The translations under genes and the position numbers were made by a program. A stretch of DNA of 64,000 bases from Alcaligenes faecalis (lineage in GTDB: Bacteria > Pseudomonadota > Gammaproteobacteria > Burkholderiales > Burkholderiaceae_B). The notes under the pieces were generated by a model that worked only from the letters and a program-made list of their open reading frames with translations, searched no databases and was not told where the DNA came from. This document shows, in pieces, positions 25,842-35,001 of this stretch. How positions within the stretch are numbered: the stretch's first letter is position 1; each line of letters opens with the position of its first letter. The stretch is taken from positions 1,374,769-1,438,768 of the forward strand of contig NZ_CP168006.1 of NCBI RefSeq assembly GCF_041521385.1, written 5' to 3'.

Positions 25842-27044
25842 CTAGACAGCACAAGCACGGGACACCATAGATCCGCGCAAACAGTACTGGCTACACAAGG
25901 CCAGCAAAATAATGACGGCAGCGGCATACAGAGCGACCATAAAACCGGAGCTGGCTCCGCCTTGATCCACCATCCGCCCCGAAGCGGCAGCCCCCATAGC
26001 CACACCCATATTCAAACCAGCCAGCAGCCAGGTCATGCCCTCGGTTAACTGCTGCTCCGGCACCACCTGCTCGACCAGTGCCATAGCCACAATCATGGTG
26101 GGAGCAAAGAACAGACCAGCCAGCAAGACCGCCCCTGCCAACTGCGCCACACTGGCCACCAGCAATAAAGGCAAAGTCGTGGCAGCGGTAGCCAAACCAC
26201 CTATCAAAAGCAGGCGGTGCAAAGGGATATTCAGCTTCAAGCCACCAAACACCAGACCCGCGACGCAAGAACCCAAGGCGTAAGCCGATAGCACCAGACT
26301 GGCCGCCCCCGGCTGCCCCATCTGCTCGGCAAAGGCCACGCTGACCATATCCACGGTGCCCACGATCACACCCATGGCGACCATCAGCAAAGCCAGCAAA
26401 CGCACACTATTCAGACGCAGGACCGAAGAGCAACTGCCCTGCTCCTGCGCCAGAATCGGCGGCTCAGTCCCCTTTTGCAACAACAGAGCCGACACACCGG
26501 CAATCAGCAATAGCGCAGCAGCCAGCACACCCGCTTGTGGAAACACCGCGACAGCCAAACCCACCGACAAAGGCGGCCCGGCAATAAAGGTGACTTCATC
26601 CAGCACGGTTTCCAGCGAATACGCCGTTTGCAAGCGATTCTGACCACGGTAAATAGCCGTCCAGCGGGCACGTACCATGGCCGACATGCTGGGCATGAAA
26701 CCGGCCAGCACCGCGCCTGCAAACAAGATCCAATCAGGCGCTTGCCACCAGGTCGCCCCCAACAAGAGCAGCAGGCCCAGCACACTGATGGCTGTTGCCA
26801 GCGACAGAACACGGCTTTGCCCATGCAGGTCCACCCAACGGGATACTTGGGGCGATAGCAGCGCATAGCTCAGGACAAAAGTGGCGGACACCGCCCCCGC
26901 CAAGGCATAGCTGCCCCGCAGTTGCGACAGCATGGTGATGATTCCTATCCCTATCATGGGCAGTGGAATCCTGGCCAGCAGCCCGGCCAGGGCGAAACCC
27001 CGTGTGCCGGGCGCAGCAAAAAGTTCTCGATAAGGCTGAGCCAT
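25842..27044 (-). CDS. MFS transporter, probable drug or metabolite exporter
   Basis: A 400-residue major facilitator with about twelve helices. It has alternating hydrophobic segments, a charged cytoplasmic loop with RWTAIYRGQNRLQTAYSLE between helices 4 and 6, and a central loop carrying KGTEPPILAQEQG. It lies divergent from a TetR regulator with operator-like dyads between, the usual layout of an inducible efflux pump. The ATG at 27044 is preceded by GGAGA. The long in-frame extension upstream runs over the regulator gene and is ignored. Substrate unknown. Confidence 0.85.
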   Translation of the reverse strand: MAQPYRELFAAPGTRGFALAGLLARIPLPMIGIGIITMLSQLRGSYALAGAVSATFVLSYALLSPQVSRWVDLHGQSRVLSLATAISVLGLLLLLGATWWQAPDWILFAGAVLAGFMPSMSAMVRARWTAIYRGQNRLQTAYSLETVLDEVTFIAGPPLSVGLAVAVFPQAGVLAAALLLIAGVSALLLQKGTEPPILAQEQGSCSSVLRLNSVRLLALLMVAMGVIVGTVDMVSVAFAEQMGQPGAASLVLSAYALGSCVAGLVFGGLKLNIPLHRLLLIGGLATAATTLPLLLVASVAQLAGAVLLAGLFFAPTMIVAMALVEQVVPEQQLTEGMTWLLAGLNMGVAMGAAASGRMVDQGGASSGFMVALYAAAVIILLALCSQYCLRGSMVSRACAV

Positions 27045-27095
27045 TACATTCTCCGTGAACGCCCGCTTGCCACGACACGGTGATGCATCGACAAT

Positions 27096-27143
27096 ACATA
27101 CAAGGCGTATGTTTAAAATAATATATACATACGCATCGCATGT
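27096..27143. promoter_or_regulatory. Paired operator dyads between MFS and TetR genes
   Basis: ACATAC-N5-GTATGT (27096-27112) is a perfect dyad. ACATAC-N5-GCATGT (27127-27143) repeats it with one mismatch, 31 bp apart centre to centre (about three helical turns). A weaker relative (ACATTC-N5-GTATAT) lies near 27150. They occupy the divergent promoter, so a TetR dimer at each site would shut both genes. The identity of the binder is inference from position. Confidence 0.7.
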
Positions 27144-27177
27144 AAATATACATTCAGTCCGTATATAAGGAGAAACG

Positions 27178-27765
27178 ATGGCTCGCCGTACCCGCGCCGA
27201 GATGGAAGAAACCCGCGCCACGCTGCTGGCCACCGCTCGCACTTTCTTTGCAGAACGTGGTTATGCCGACACATCCATGGACGAATTGACGGCCCAAGCA
27301 GGTCTGACACGCGGCGCGCTCTACCACCACTTCGGTGACAAAAAAGGGTTGCTGGCCGCGGTAGTCGATCAGATTGATGCGGAAATGGATGAACGCCTGC
27401 AGGCTATTTCAAACAATGCCGACGATGCCTGGGAAGGGTTTGTGCGCCGCTGCCATGCCTATCTGGAAATGGCGCTGGAGCCGGAAATGCAGCGCATTGT
27501 CTTGTGCGATGCCAAGGCCGTACTGGGGGGCGCCTCACCCGAATCACATCAGCATTGTGTAGGTTCCATGGAAGGCCTGATACAGGCGCTAATGGATCAA
27601 GGCCGGATTGAACAGGCTGATCCCCACGCCCTGGCTTCCCTGATCTACGGCAGTCTGGCCGAAGCCGCATTCTGGATTGCGCAGGGAGAGGATGGCGATG
27701 CCCGCCTGGTAAAAGGGCTGGCTGCACTGGATTTATTACTGCGCGGCTTGCTGATCAAGTCCTGA
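27178..27765 (+). CDS. TetR/AcrR-family transcriptional regulator
   Basis: A 195-residue repressor. The N-terminal helix-turn-helix (residues about 10-57) reads ARTFFAERGYADTSMDELT followed by AGLTRGALYHHFGDKKGLL, a textbook TetR DNA-binding domain with the YHHF motif. The C-terminal ligand domain contains the TetR_C family stretch LVKGLAALDLLLRG. It has an AAGGAG ribosome-binding site. Divergent from the MFS gene; probably represses it and itself through the dyads at 27096-27143. Confidence 0.9.
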   Translation: MARRTRAEMEETRATLLATARTFFAERGYADTSMDELTAQAGLTRGALYHHFGDKKGLLAAVVDQIDAEMDERLQAISNNADDAWEGFVRRCHAYLEMALEPEMQRIVLCDAKAVLGGASPESHQHCVGSMEGLIQALMDQGRIEQADPHALASLIYGSLAEAAFWIAQGEDGDARLVKGLAALDLLLRGLLIKS

Positions 27766-27991
27766 ACGGATGATGCTAAAAGTAGCCAGTGTCCAGACAA
27801 AGAGCAGGCCTGGGAGTATCTGCTTCTAGCGGCAGGCAAATCAGCAAATCAAATCCTGTTTGACGCGACTTCTCGCTGTTCATTTTAAACAGCGAGAACT
27901 ATATAGCCCTGGTTTTTGCGGCGATGATGAGCCGTCCCAAAAGCCGAAATGTCCTGACAAGCCAGTAAAGGCCACATAAACACCATCCATA
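27766..27991. other. Intergenic region after the TetR gene
   Basis: No gene seen. It contains an 11-bp hairpin TTCTCGCTGTT / AACAGCGAGAA at about 27870-27898, without a T-run, which may end the TetR transcript. A longer hairpin (27992-28063) follows. Confidence 0.4.
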
Positions 27992-28063
27992 AAAAAACCC
28001 GCATTGCGTGTTGTACTGCCCCTGCTTTTACAAGCAGACCAGAAACACCCATGCGGGTTTTTT
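27992..28063. terminator. Long branched hairpin / bidirectional terminator before fumarase 3' end
   Basis: Outer stem AAAAAACCCGCAT / ATGCGGGTTTTTT (13 bp) is separated by 46 bases that themselves pair: GTGTT with AACAC, and a terminal hairpin CTGCTT-TTAC-AAGCAG (28022-28037). With T-runs on both strands it can terminate the minus-strand fumarase transcript and any plus-strand readthrough. It is unusually long for a simple terminator. Confidence 0.75.
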
Positions 28064-28103
28064 ATCGATAGCGCCGGGAAGCCCAAGCTTCCCGCTTCAC
28101 GTC

Positions 28104-29624
28104 TTACACAGCGACCAAAGAGATCTCTGCAATACGCTTGCGCCACTCAGCAGGGCCAGTGTTGTGTACGGACACGCCTTGCGAATCCACGGCCACAGTG
28201 ACAGGCATATCCTGAACCTCGAACTCGTAAATGGCTTCCATGCCCAGATCTTCAAAAGCCACCACTTTCGCATTGCGAATGGCCTTGGACACCAGGTAAG
28301 CGGAACCCCCCACGGCCATCAGGTAAGCCGACTTGTGAGCACGAATGGCTTCAATGGCGGTTGGGCCACGCTCGGCCTTGCCGATCATGGAGATCAGGCC
28401 AGTCTTGGCCAGCATCATCTCGGTGAACTTGTCCATGCGAGTGGCAGTGGTTGGGCCTGCAGGACCCACGGCTTCGTCACGCACAGGGTCAACCGGGCCG
28501 ACGTAGTAAATCACGCGGTTGGTGAAGTCCACAGGCAGGGACTCGCCCTTTTCCAGCATGTCCTGAATACGCTTGTGAGCGGCGTCACGGCCAGTCAACA
28601 TCTTGCCCGACAGCAGCAAGGTCTGACCGGGCGTCCAGGAAGCCACTTCTTCAGGGGTCAGCTCATCCAGGTTCACCTGGCGGGACTTGTTGTAATCCGG
28701 TGCCCAGTGAATGTCGGGCCAGGCCGACAGCGGTGGAGGTGCCAGCTCGGCTGGGCCATTGCCATCCAGCGAGAAATGCACGTGACGGGTTGCCGCACAG
28801 TTGGGGATCATGGCCACAGGCTTGGAAGCCGCGTGGGTCGGGAAGGTGTTGATCTTCACGTCCAGCACAGTGGTCAAACCGCCCAGACCTTGAGCGCCAA
28901 TACCCAGCGCATTGACCTTCTCATACAGCTCGATACGCAGCTCTTCCAACTTGCTTTGCGGGCCGCGTTGCAGCAGCTCGTACATATCGATGTCTTCCAT
29001 CAGGGCTTCTTTGGCCATCAGCATGGCTTTTTCGGCTGTGCCGCCAACGCCAATACCCAGCATGCCCGGAGGACACCAGCCAGCGCCCATCGTAGGAACG
29101 GTCTTGAGTACCCAATCAACCAGAGAATCGCTGGGGTTGAGCATCACGAACTTGCTCTTGTTTTCCGAACCACCACCCTTGGCTGCGACTTGAATGTCGA
29201 CCTGATCCCCAGCGATCAGTTCGACATTCACAATACAGGGTGTGTTGTCGCGCGTGTTTTTACGCGTGAACAAGGGGTCATTCAGGATGGAGGCCCGCAG
29301 CGGGTTATCGGGATTCAGATAACCGCGACGTACCCCCTCGTCACAGAGCTCCTGCAAGGAGCGCTTGGTATCAAAGCGCACACCCATACCCACTTTCAGG
29401 AATACGTTCACCACCCCGGTGTCCTGACAGATGGGGCGATGGCCCTCAGCACACATGCGCGAGTTGGTCAGGATCTGGGCGATGGCATCTTTGGCCGCCG
29501 GGTTCTGCTCGCGCTCATAGGCGCGGGCCAGGTGTTCCAGATAGTCGGTGGGATGGTAGTAACTGATGAACTGCACCGCATCAGCGATGGACTGAATCAG
29601 ATCGTCTTCTTTGATCGTGGTCAT
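28104..29624 (-). CDS. fumA: Class I (iron-sulfur) fumarate hydratase
   Basis: A 506-residue single-chain class I fumarase interconverting fumarate and malate in the TCA cycle. Three cysteines suited to hold the [4Fe-4S] cluster are C66 (RPICQDTG), C184 (GWCPPGMLGIGVGGT) and C276 (IPNCAATRH), with spacing close to that of E. coli FumA. The N-terminal alpha domain and the C-terminal beta domain (from about 330, with LTGRDAAHKR and NRVIYYVGPVDP) are fused. Oxygen-sensitive enzymes of this type are common in Alcaligenaceae. Monocistronic or followed only by the long terminator. The symbol follows E. coli usage. Confidence 0.9.
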   Translation of the reverse strand: MTTIKEDDLIQSIADAVQFISYYHPTDYLEHLARAYEREQNPAAKDAIAQILTNSRMCAEGHRPICQDTGVVNVFLKVGMGVRFDTKRSLQELCDEGVRRGYLNPDNPLRASILNDPLFTRKNTRDNTPCIVNVELIAGDQVDIQVAAKGGGSENKSKFVMLNPSDSLVDWVLKTVPTMGAGWCPPGMLGIGVGGTAEKAMLMAKEALMEDIDMYELLQRGPQSKLEELRIELYEKVNALGIGAQGLGGLTTVLDVKINTFPTHAASKPVAMIPNCAATRHVHFSLDGNGPAELAPPPLSAWPDIHWAPDYNKSRQVNLDELTPEEVASWTPGQTLLLSGKMLTGRDAAHKRIQDMLEKGESLPVDFTNRVIYYVGPVDPVRDEAVGPAGPTTATRMDKFTEMMLAKTGLISMIGKAERGPTAIEAIRAHKSAYLMAVGGSAYLVSKAIRNAKVVAFEDLGMEAIYEFEVQDMPVTVAVDSQGVSVHNTGPAEWRKRIAEISLVAV

Positions 29625-29663
29625 GGTGGCGTCTATATAAAAAACGGGATGAACAAGGGGAAA

Positions 29664-30431
29664 CTATTTGCCCTGCCAGACAGGTTCGCGCTTCTCGGCA
29701 AAAGCCGTCGCGCCTTCCTTGGCGTCTGCAGAGGTAAAGATGCCGGCGATACGAGGGCGTTGCAGATCGAACAGATCCGACTGACGCCAGTCGCGCGACT
29801 GGGAAATGATGCTCTTGGCGGTTTGCACGGCCAAAGGACCGTTGGCGGCGATCTGCTCGGCCAGTGCCAGGGCCTGCTCGGTGGCTTTGCCAGCCTCGGC
29901 CAGACGGCTGACCAGACCGAGTTCTGCCATGCGGGCGGCGGGGTACATGCCACCGGTCAGCACCATTTCCATGGCCATGTGGTAAGGAACACGGCTAGGC
30001 AAGCGCACCATGCCCCCTGATCCGGGGACAATGCCGCGTTTCACTTCAGGCAGGCCAAAGTTGGCGCTGTCGGCCGCCACAATCAGGTCGCAGGACAGGG
30101 CAATTTCAAAACCACCGGCCAGGCAGTAGCCTTCCACGGCGGCAATCAACGGCTTGGCAGGCGGGCGCTCGCAAATACCGGCAAAGCCGCGGTCGCCTAC
30201 ATAGGGGCGCTGGCCTGTCTTGGCAAAGGCTTTCAAGTCCATGCCGGCGCAGAACGTATTGTTGGCACCGGTCAGCACGCCTACGGCAATGCTGGGGTCG
30301 GCATCGAACTCATCCATAGCCTGGGCCAGCGCCTGCGCCGTTTCCAGGTTGATGGCATTGCGTGCCTCGGGACGGTTCAAGGTAATCAACAACACCTTGC
30401 CGATACGTTCAAGCGTGACAAGTTCACTCAT
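29664..30431 (-). CDS. Enoyl-CoA hydratase/isomerase (crotonase) family protein
   Basis: A 255-residue crotonase-fold enzyme acting on acyl-CoA. The oxyanion-hole segments are FCAGMDLKAF and YCLAGGFEIALSCDL. Both glutamates of the hydratase pair appear present (E in GGFEIAL and E in FGLPEVKRG), so true hydratase activity is plausible. The family is broad (hydratase, isomerase, dehalogenase), and the neighbours, fumarase and glyQ, give no pathway clue. Good AGGAGG ribosome-binding site. It sits 39 bp upstream of fumarase on the same strand and may be co-transcribed. Confidence 0.85.
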   Translation of the reverse strand: MSELVTLERIGKVLLITLNRPEARNAINLETAQALAQAMDEFDADPSIAVGVLTGANNTFCAGMDLKAFAKTGQRPYVGDRGFAGICERPPAKPLIAAVEGYCLAGGFEIALSCDLIVAADSANFGLPEVKRGIVPGSGGMVRLPSRVPYHMAMEMVLTGGMYPAARMAELGLVSRLAEAGKATEQALALAEQIAANGPLAVQTAKSIISQSRDWRQSDLFDLQRPRIAGIFTSADAKEGATAFAEKREPVWQGK

Positions 30432-30673
30432 GGACCTAGCCTCCTGTAGATTGCTGCCCGAGATTTTGTTTCAAGCTCAGGTCAGTAAATAAGCCGTATT
30501 TGGACAAACGCATATGATACGTCTAAAAACAACGTGACCGCCTGGTACCTAGCGGCCTTGCCCATGGCCCGGACGGCCAAAATAGCGCACTGCGGGCGCT
30601 TTTCTGCTGCAAGGGCGCAGTTCACGCTAAAATAGAAAAATTTTGCAGCTTCTCGCTTTACTGGCCATTGCTC

Positions 30674-31579
30674 ATGCTCACCTTTCAGCAAATCATACTT
30701 ACGCTCCAGCAATACTGGGACAAGCACGGATGCGCTCTGCTTCAGCCCTACGATATGGAAGTCGGTGCCGGAACCTCTCATACGGCAACCTTTTTGCGGG
30801 CCATTGGTCCCGAACCCTGGCGCGCTGCCTACGTGCAGCCTTCGCGCCGCCCCAAAGACGGGCGTTACGGGGACAACCCCAACCGCCTGCAACACTATTA
30901 CCAGTTTCAGGTCGTGCTCAAACCCGCCCCCGAAAATATTCTGGACTTGTATATCGGCTCGCTGGAAGCCTTGGGCATCAACCCCAAGGCGCACGACATC
31001 CGTTTTGTTGAAGACGACTGGGAAAACCCGACACTGGGTGCCTGGGGTCTGGGCTGGGAAGTCTGGCTCAACGGGATGGAAGTCACCCAGTTCACCTATT
31101 TCCAACAAGTAGGCGGTCTGGACTGCACCCCTACCACGGGCGAGATCACCTATGGTCTGGAACGTCTGGCCATGTACTTGCAAGGCGTGGAAAGCGTCTA
31201 CGATCTGGTCTGGACCGAAGGTCACAACGGTCAGCGCATTTACTACCGCGACGTGTTCCACCAGAACGAAGTGGAGCAATCCACCTACAACTTCGAGCAC
31301 GCCAGCACCGATGTGCTGTTTGCGCATTTCAACGACTACGAAGCCGAAGCCAAGCGCATCATTGACGTACCGCTGGCCTTGCCTGCTTACGAGCAAACGC
31401 TGAAAGCGGCCCATACCTTCAATATGCTCGATGCCCGCGGCGCCATCAGTGTGACTGAGCGCGCTGCCTATATTGGCCGTATCCGCAATCTGTCCCGCGC
31501 TGTCGCACAGGCTTACTACGACTCCCGCGAACGCCTAGGTTTCCCCATGCTGAGCAACACATCCTCGGAGGCCAAGTAA
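30674..31579 (+). CDS. glyQ: Glycyl-tRNA synthetase alpha subunit
   Basis: A 301-residue catalytic subunit of the bacterial alpha2-beta2 glycyl-tRNA synthetase. The N-terminal [14 protein letters not shown] and the block [20 protein letters not shown], followed by [19 protein letters not shown] (across about residues 35-75), are characteristic. A TTG two codons upstream could also start translation; I prefer the ATG at 30674. Its stop overlaps the glyS start by one base, and it heads the operon glyQ-glyS-gmhB-plsC-metallopeptidase-gloA. Confidence 0.95.
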   Translation: MLTFQQIILTLQQYWDKHGCALLQPYDMEVGAGTSHTATFLRAIGPEPWRAAYVQPSRRPKDGRYGDNPNRLQHYYQFQVVLKPAPENILDLYIGSLEALGINPKAHDIRFVEDDWENPTLGAWGLGWEVWLNGMEVTQFTYFQQVGGLDCTPTTGEITYGLERLAMYLQGVESVYDLVWTEGHNGQRIYYRDVFHQNEVEQSTYNFEHASTDVLFAHFNDYEAEAKRIIDVPLALPAYEQTLKAAHTFNMLDARGAISVTERAAYIGRIRNLSRAVAQAYYDSRERLGFPMLSNTSSEAK

Positions 31580-33711
31580 TGAACGCCTCCACCACACAGC
31601 CTTTGCTGATTGAACTGTTCACCGAAGAACTGCCCCCCAAGGCGCTGCAACAGTTGGGGCAGGCCTTTAGTGAAGGTCTGCAGAAAGTCTTGAGTGAACA
31701 AGCCCTGCTGGCTCCAGACTGCGAAGTGCGCGCTTACGCGACGCCACGCCGTCTGGCTGCCTGGTTCAGTGCTGCTTACCAGCAAGCCGAAGATCAGCCT
31801 TACACCGAAAAACTGATGCCCGCCCATATTGGCCTGGATGCCAACGGCGAGATCGCCCCAGCTCTGGCCAAACGTCTGGCCGCCAAAGGCCTGGAGCATC
31901 TGAAAGCCAGCGACCTGCTGCGCGAATCCGATGGCAAACAGGACTACCTGTACGCCAGCGGCATTGCCACTGGTGCTGCCTTGAAAGACGGTCTGCAGGA
32001 AGCCCTGGAATGGTCGATTACCCACCTGCCCATCCCTAAAGTGATGCGCTACCAATTGGCCGATGGTGTCAGCAGCGTGCGCTTTGTGCGCCCTGCTCAC
32101 GGTCTGGTCGCCCTGTGGGGGTCGGACATCGTTCCCGTCAGTGCCCTGGGCCTGCAAGCTGGTCGCCAGACACACGGCCACCGCTTCATGTGTGATGCCC
32201 CCTTCGACATCCGTGATGCCGATAGTTGGGCCGCACAAGTCCAGGAACAAGGCTGGGTGGTTCCGTCCTTCGAGACTCGCCGTGAACAAATCCGCACAGA
32301 TCTGGAAACCGAAGCCAAACGCCTGAACTCCACCTTGGGCAACGATCCCGAAGTGGAAGCCCTGCTGAACGAAGTCACGGCTTTGGTCGAATACCCCACG
32401 GTCTACGTGGGCCAGTTCGACGAACAATTCCTGCAAGTGCCTTCCGAATGTTTGATTCTGACCATGCGTCTGAATCAAAAATATTTCCCGCTGTTTGACC
32501 CCACCACACAAAAGCTGACCAATCGCTTCCTGATCGTCAGCAATATGAAGGTGGACGATCCCAGCAACATCATCGAAGGTAACGAGCGCGTGGTTCGCCC
32601 CCGTCTGGCGGACGCCCAGTTCTTCTTTGAAACCGATCGCAAACAGACTCTGGCCGAACGTGTTTCCACGCTGGCGGGCAGCGTGTACCACAACAAGCTG
32701 GGTTCGCAGTTGGACCGTATCGAGCGTCTGCAATCCGTGGCTGGCTACATCGCCAAGCAACTGGGTGCCAATGAAGAGCACGCCCGTCGTGCCGCCCTGC
32801 TAGCCAAGGCGGACCTGAACTCCAATATGGTGGGCGAATTCCCCGAACTGCAAGGTGTGATGGGGGCTTACTACGCCCAAGGCGATGGCGAGCCCGGGGA
32901 CATCGTGCTGGCGATTCGCGAGCAATACCGTCACCGTCTGGACCAGCCTGTCACAGAAGCCAGCCTGACCCAAGCCATTCTGTTCCTGGCCGAACGTGCC
33001 GAAGTTCTGGTCGGTATCTGGGGCATTGGTCTGGCGCCTACAGGTGAGCGCGACCCCTACGCCCTGCGCCGTGCGGCTCTGGGCCTGATCAGCGCCTACG
33101 AACAGTTGCAAGCCGGTGCCCAGTTGAAGGCCAACAGCCTGAATCTGGATACGCTGCTGAACACCACTGCGTCCTTCTTCAAGAATGGCATCCTGGCTGC
33201 TGACACAGTAGAGGCGGTTCAAGCCTTTATTTACGAACGCTACCGCAACCAGCTCAGCAACGATTACGAACGCAGCGTGGTGGATGCCGTGCTGGCCCTG
33301 CGTCCGCCACTGGAACAGGTTCACGCCCGTATTCAGGCTTGCGCCTCCTTTGCGCAACGCCCAGAAGCCGAGAGCCTGGCTGCCGCCAACAAGCGTGTCA
33401 GCAATCTGCTCAAGAAAGCCGAAGGCGAACTGGCAACACTGGACGACAAGCTGCTGGTCGAGCCTGCCGAGCGCGAGCTGGCTGCCAAGATTCAGCAATT
33501 GCAGCCTGTTGCCCAGGCGCAGTTTGAGGCTGGTGAATTTGATGCTTCTCTGGCAACGCTGGCCCAGGCTCGTGGTGCCGTGGATACCTTCTTCCAGGAC
33601 GTCATGGTCATGGCCGAAGACCCTGCCATCCGTACCAATCGTCTGGCCTTGCTGGCCAAACTGCATGCACTGATGAACCAGGTTGCGGATCTTTCCAGGC
33701 TGGCTAACTAG
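31579..33711 (+). CDS. glyS: Glycyl-tRNA synthetase beta subunit
   Basis: A 710-residue tRNA-binding subunit partnering GlyQ. The N-terminal signature LLIELFTEELPPKAL, the block CLILTMRLNQKYFPLFD near residue 300 and RADxPYALRR-type segment ERDPYALRRAALGL are family-specific, and the C-terminal anticodon-binding domain is present. Normal length. The stop shares a base with the GTG start of gmhB. Confidence 0.95.
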   Translation: MNASTTQPLLIELFTEELPPKALQQLGQAFSEGLQKVLSEQALLAPDCEVRAYATPRRLAAWFSAAYQQAEDQPYTEKLMPAHIGLDANGEIAPALAKRLAAKGLEHLKASDLLRESDGKQDYLYASGIATGAALKDGLQEALEWSITHLPIPKVMRYQLADGVSSVRFVRPAHGLVALWGSDIVPVSALGLQAGRQTHGHRFMCDAPFDIRDADSWAAQVQEQGWVVPSFETRREQIRTDLETEAKRLNSTLGNDPEVEALLNEVTALVEYPTVYVGQFDEQFLQVPSECLILTMRLNQKYFPLFDPTTQKLTNRFLIVSNMKVDDPSNIIEGNERVVRPRLADAQFFFETDRKQTLAERVSTLAGSVYHNKLGSQLDRIERLQSVAGYIAKQLGANEEHARRAALLAKADLNSNMVGEFPELQGVMGAYYAQGDGEPGDIVLAIREQYRHRLDQPVTEASLTQAILFLAERAEVLVGIWGIGLAPTGERDPYALRRAALGLISAYEQLQAGAQLKANSLNLDTLLNTTASFFKNGILAADTVEAVQAFIYERYRNQLSNDYERSVVDAVLALRPPLEQVHARIQACASFAQRPEAESLAAANKRVSNLLKKAEGELATLDDKLLVEPAERELAAKIQQLQPVAQAQFEAGEFDASLATLAQARGAVDTFFQDVMVMAEDPAIRTNRLALLAKLHALMNQVADLSRLAN

Positions 33712-34250
33712 TGAAACTTGCCATCATTGATCGGGACGGTGTCATCAACCATGACAGCGATGCCTTTATCAAAAGCCCACAGGAGTGGGAGGCCATTCCA
33801 GGCAGTCTGGAGGCCTTGGCTCGCCTGACCGAAAACGGCTGGAAGGTGGTCATTGCCACCAACCAGTCCGGCCTGGCACGCGGTTTGTTTTCCATGACCA
33901 CGCTGAACGCCATCCATGCCAAGATGCGCCGCGAGCTGGCCTTGCTGGGTGGTTTTATCGACGCCATCTTTATTTGCCCGCACGGCCCGGATGAGGGCTG
34001 CACCTGTCGCAAACCGGCCCCTGGCATGTTCCGAGACATTGCACGTCGCTATGAAGTAAACCTGCAAACCGTACCCTCGGTGGGCGATTCCTTGCGCGAT
34101 CTGCAAGCGGCCAGCGAAGCTGGTTGTACACCCTGGCTGGTCCAGACGGGTAAAGGCCTGCGTACCCTAGAGAAAGGCGGCTTGCCCGACGGCACGCGCG
34201 TCGAGGCCGATCTGGCCGCTGTTGTCGACAAATGGCTCCACGGAAACTGA
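33711..34250 (+). CDS. gmhB: D-glycero-beta-D-manno-heptose 1,7-bisphosphate 7-phosphatase
   Basis: A 179-residue HAD phosphatase of ADP-heptose synthesis for LPS core. Motif I is IIDRDGVIN (D7, D9), motif II TNQSG, and the zinc loop CPHGPDEGCTCRKP has the spaced Cys-His-Cys-Cys ligands typical of GmhB. Motif IV is VGDSLRDL. GTG start overlapping glyS, consistent with coupling. The glyQS-gmhB-plsC order is known from Bordetella-type genomes. Confidence 0.9.
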   Translation: MKLAIIDRDGVINHDSDAFIKSPQEWEAIPGSLEALARLTENGWKVVIATNQSGLARGLFSMTTLNAIHAKMRRELALLGGFIDAIFICPHGPDEGCTCRKPAPGMFRDIARRYEVNLQTVPSVGDSLRDLQAASEAGCTPWLVQTGKGLRTLEKGGLPDGTRVEADLAAVVDKWLHGN

Positions 34251-34251
34251 T

Positions 34252-35001
34252 ATGGGCATTATCCGCGCTTCACTTTATCAACTCTTCTTGTTGATTACCG
34301 TTATCCCCTATGCCTTTGTCAGCCTGCTGATGGCACCGCTGCCACTGGATGTACGCTACCGCGTGACCACCGGCTGGCCGCGTCTGGCTGTCTGGGGTGC
34401 CCGCACGATTTTAGGGATACGCTGGCAAACCAAAGGCTGGGAAAACCTGCCCGATGGCAAGGCCATCATCTTGTCCAAGCACCAGTCGGCCTGGGAAACA
34501 CTGTTCTTTCCTTCCTATATGCCGCGTCAGGTCTGCTTTGTCTACAAACGCGAACTGCACAAGGTTCCTTTCTTTGGCTGGGGACTGGCCTTGCTGCGCA
34601 TGATCCCGATTGATCGCGCCAAAGGCCGGGATGCCTTTGAACAAGTCATCAAGATCGGGCAGCAGCGCATTGACGAAGGCCGCTGGCCTCTCTTGTTCCC
34701 GGAAGGGACTCGTACCGCCCCTGGTGCAACTGGCCGCTACAAAATGGGCGGCGCCTTGCTGGCCTGCCGTACCGGTACGCCAGTCATCCCCGTAGCGCAC
34801 AATGCGGGCGAATGCTGGCGTCGCAATGCCTTTATCAAGACGCCGGGCTTGGTTACTATCTCCTTTGGTCCGCCCATTGATCCCACCGGGCTGAGCCCTG
34901 AAGAAGTCAACCAGCGCGTACAGACATGGATTGAAACCGAAATGCGCGTCTTGAACCCGGAACGCTATGACGGTCCCCCCACAACTGGCCCTGTTTCCTG
35001 A
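34252..35001 (+). CDS. plsC: 1-acyl-sn-glycerol-3-phosphate acyltransferase (PlsC family)
   Basis: A 249-residue membrane-associated acyltransferase making phosphatidic acid. One N-terminal transmembrane helix (about 5-32) precedes the catalytic domain. Block I is KHQSAWE, i.e. H-x4-E rather than the textbook H-x4-D. Block III is LFPEGTR, and block IV contains TPVIPVAHN. The ATG at 34252 follows the gmhB stop by one base; an upstream in-frame start within gmhB is less likely. It overlaps the next gene by 35 bp. Confidence 0.88.
   Translation: MGIIRASLYQLFLLITVIPYAFVSLLMAPLPLDVRYRVTTGWPRLAVWGARTILGIRWQTKGWENLPDGKAIILSKHQSAWETLFFPSYMPRQVCFVYKRELHKVPFFGWGLALLRMIPIDRAKGRDAFEQVIKIGQQRIDEGRWPLLFPEGTRTAPGATGRYKMGGALLACRTGTPVIPVAHNAGECWRRNAFIKTPGLVTISFGPPIDPTGLSPEEVNQRVQTWIETEMRVLNPERYDGPPTTGPVS

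Noticed and set aside
28008..30020. 670-codon open frame on the plus strand
   Set aside because: Antisense to fumarase and crotonase, both recognisable; typical mirror frame in GC-rich coding DNA.
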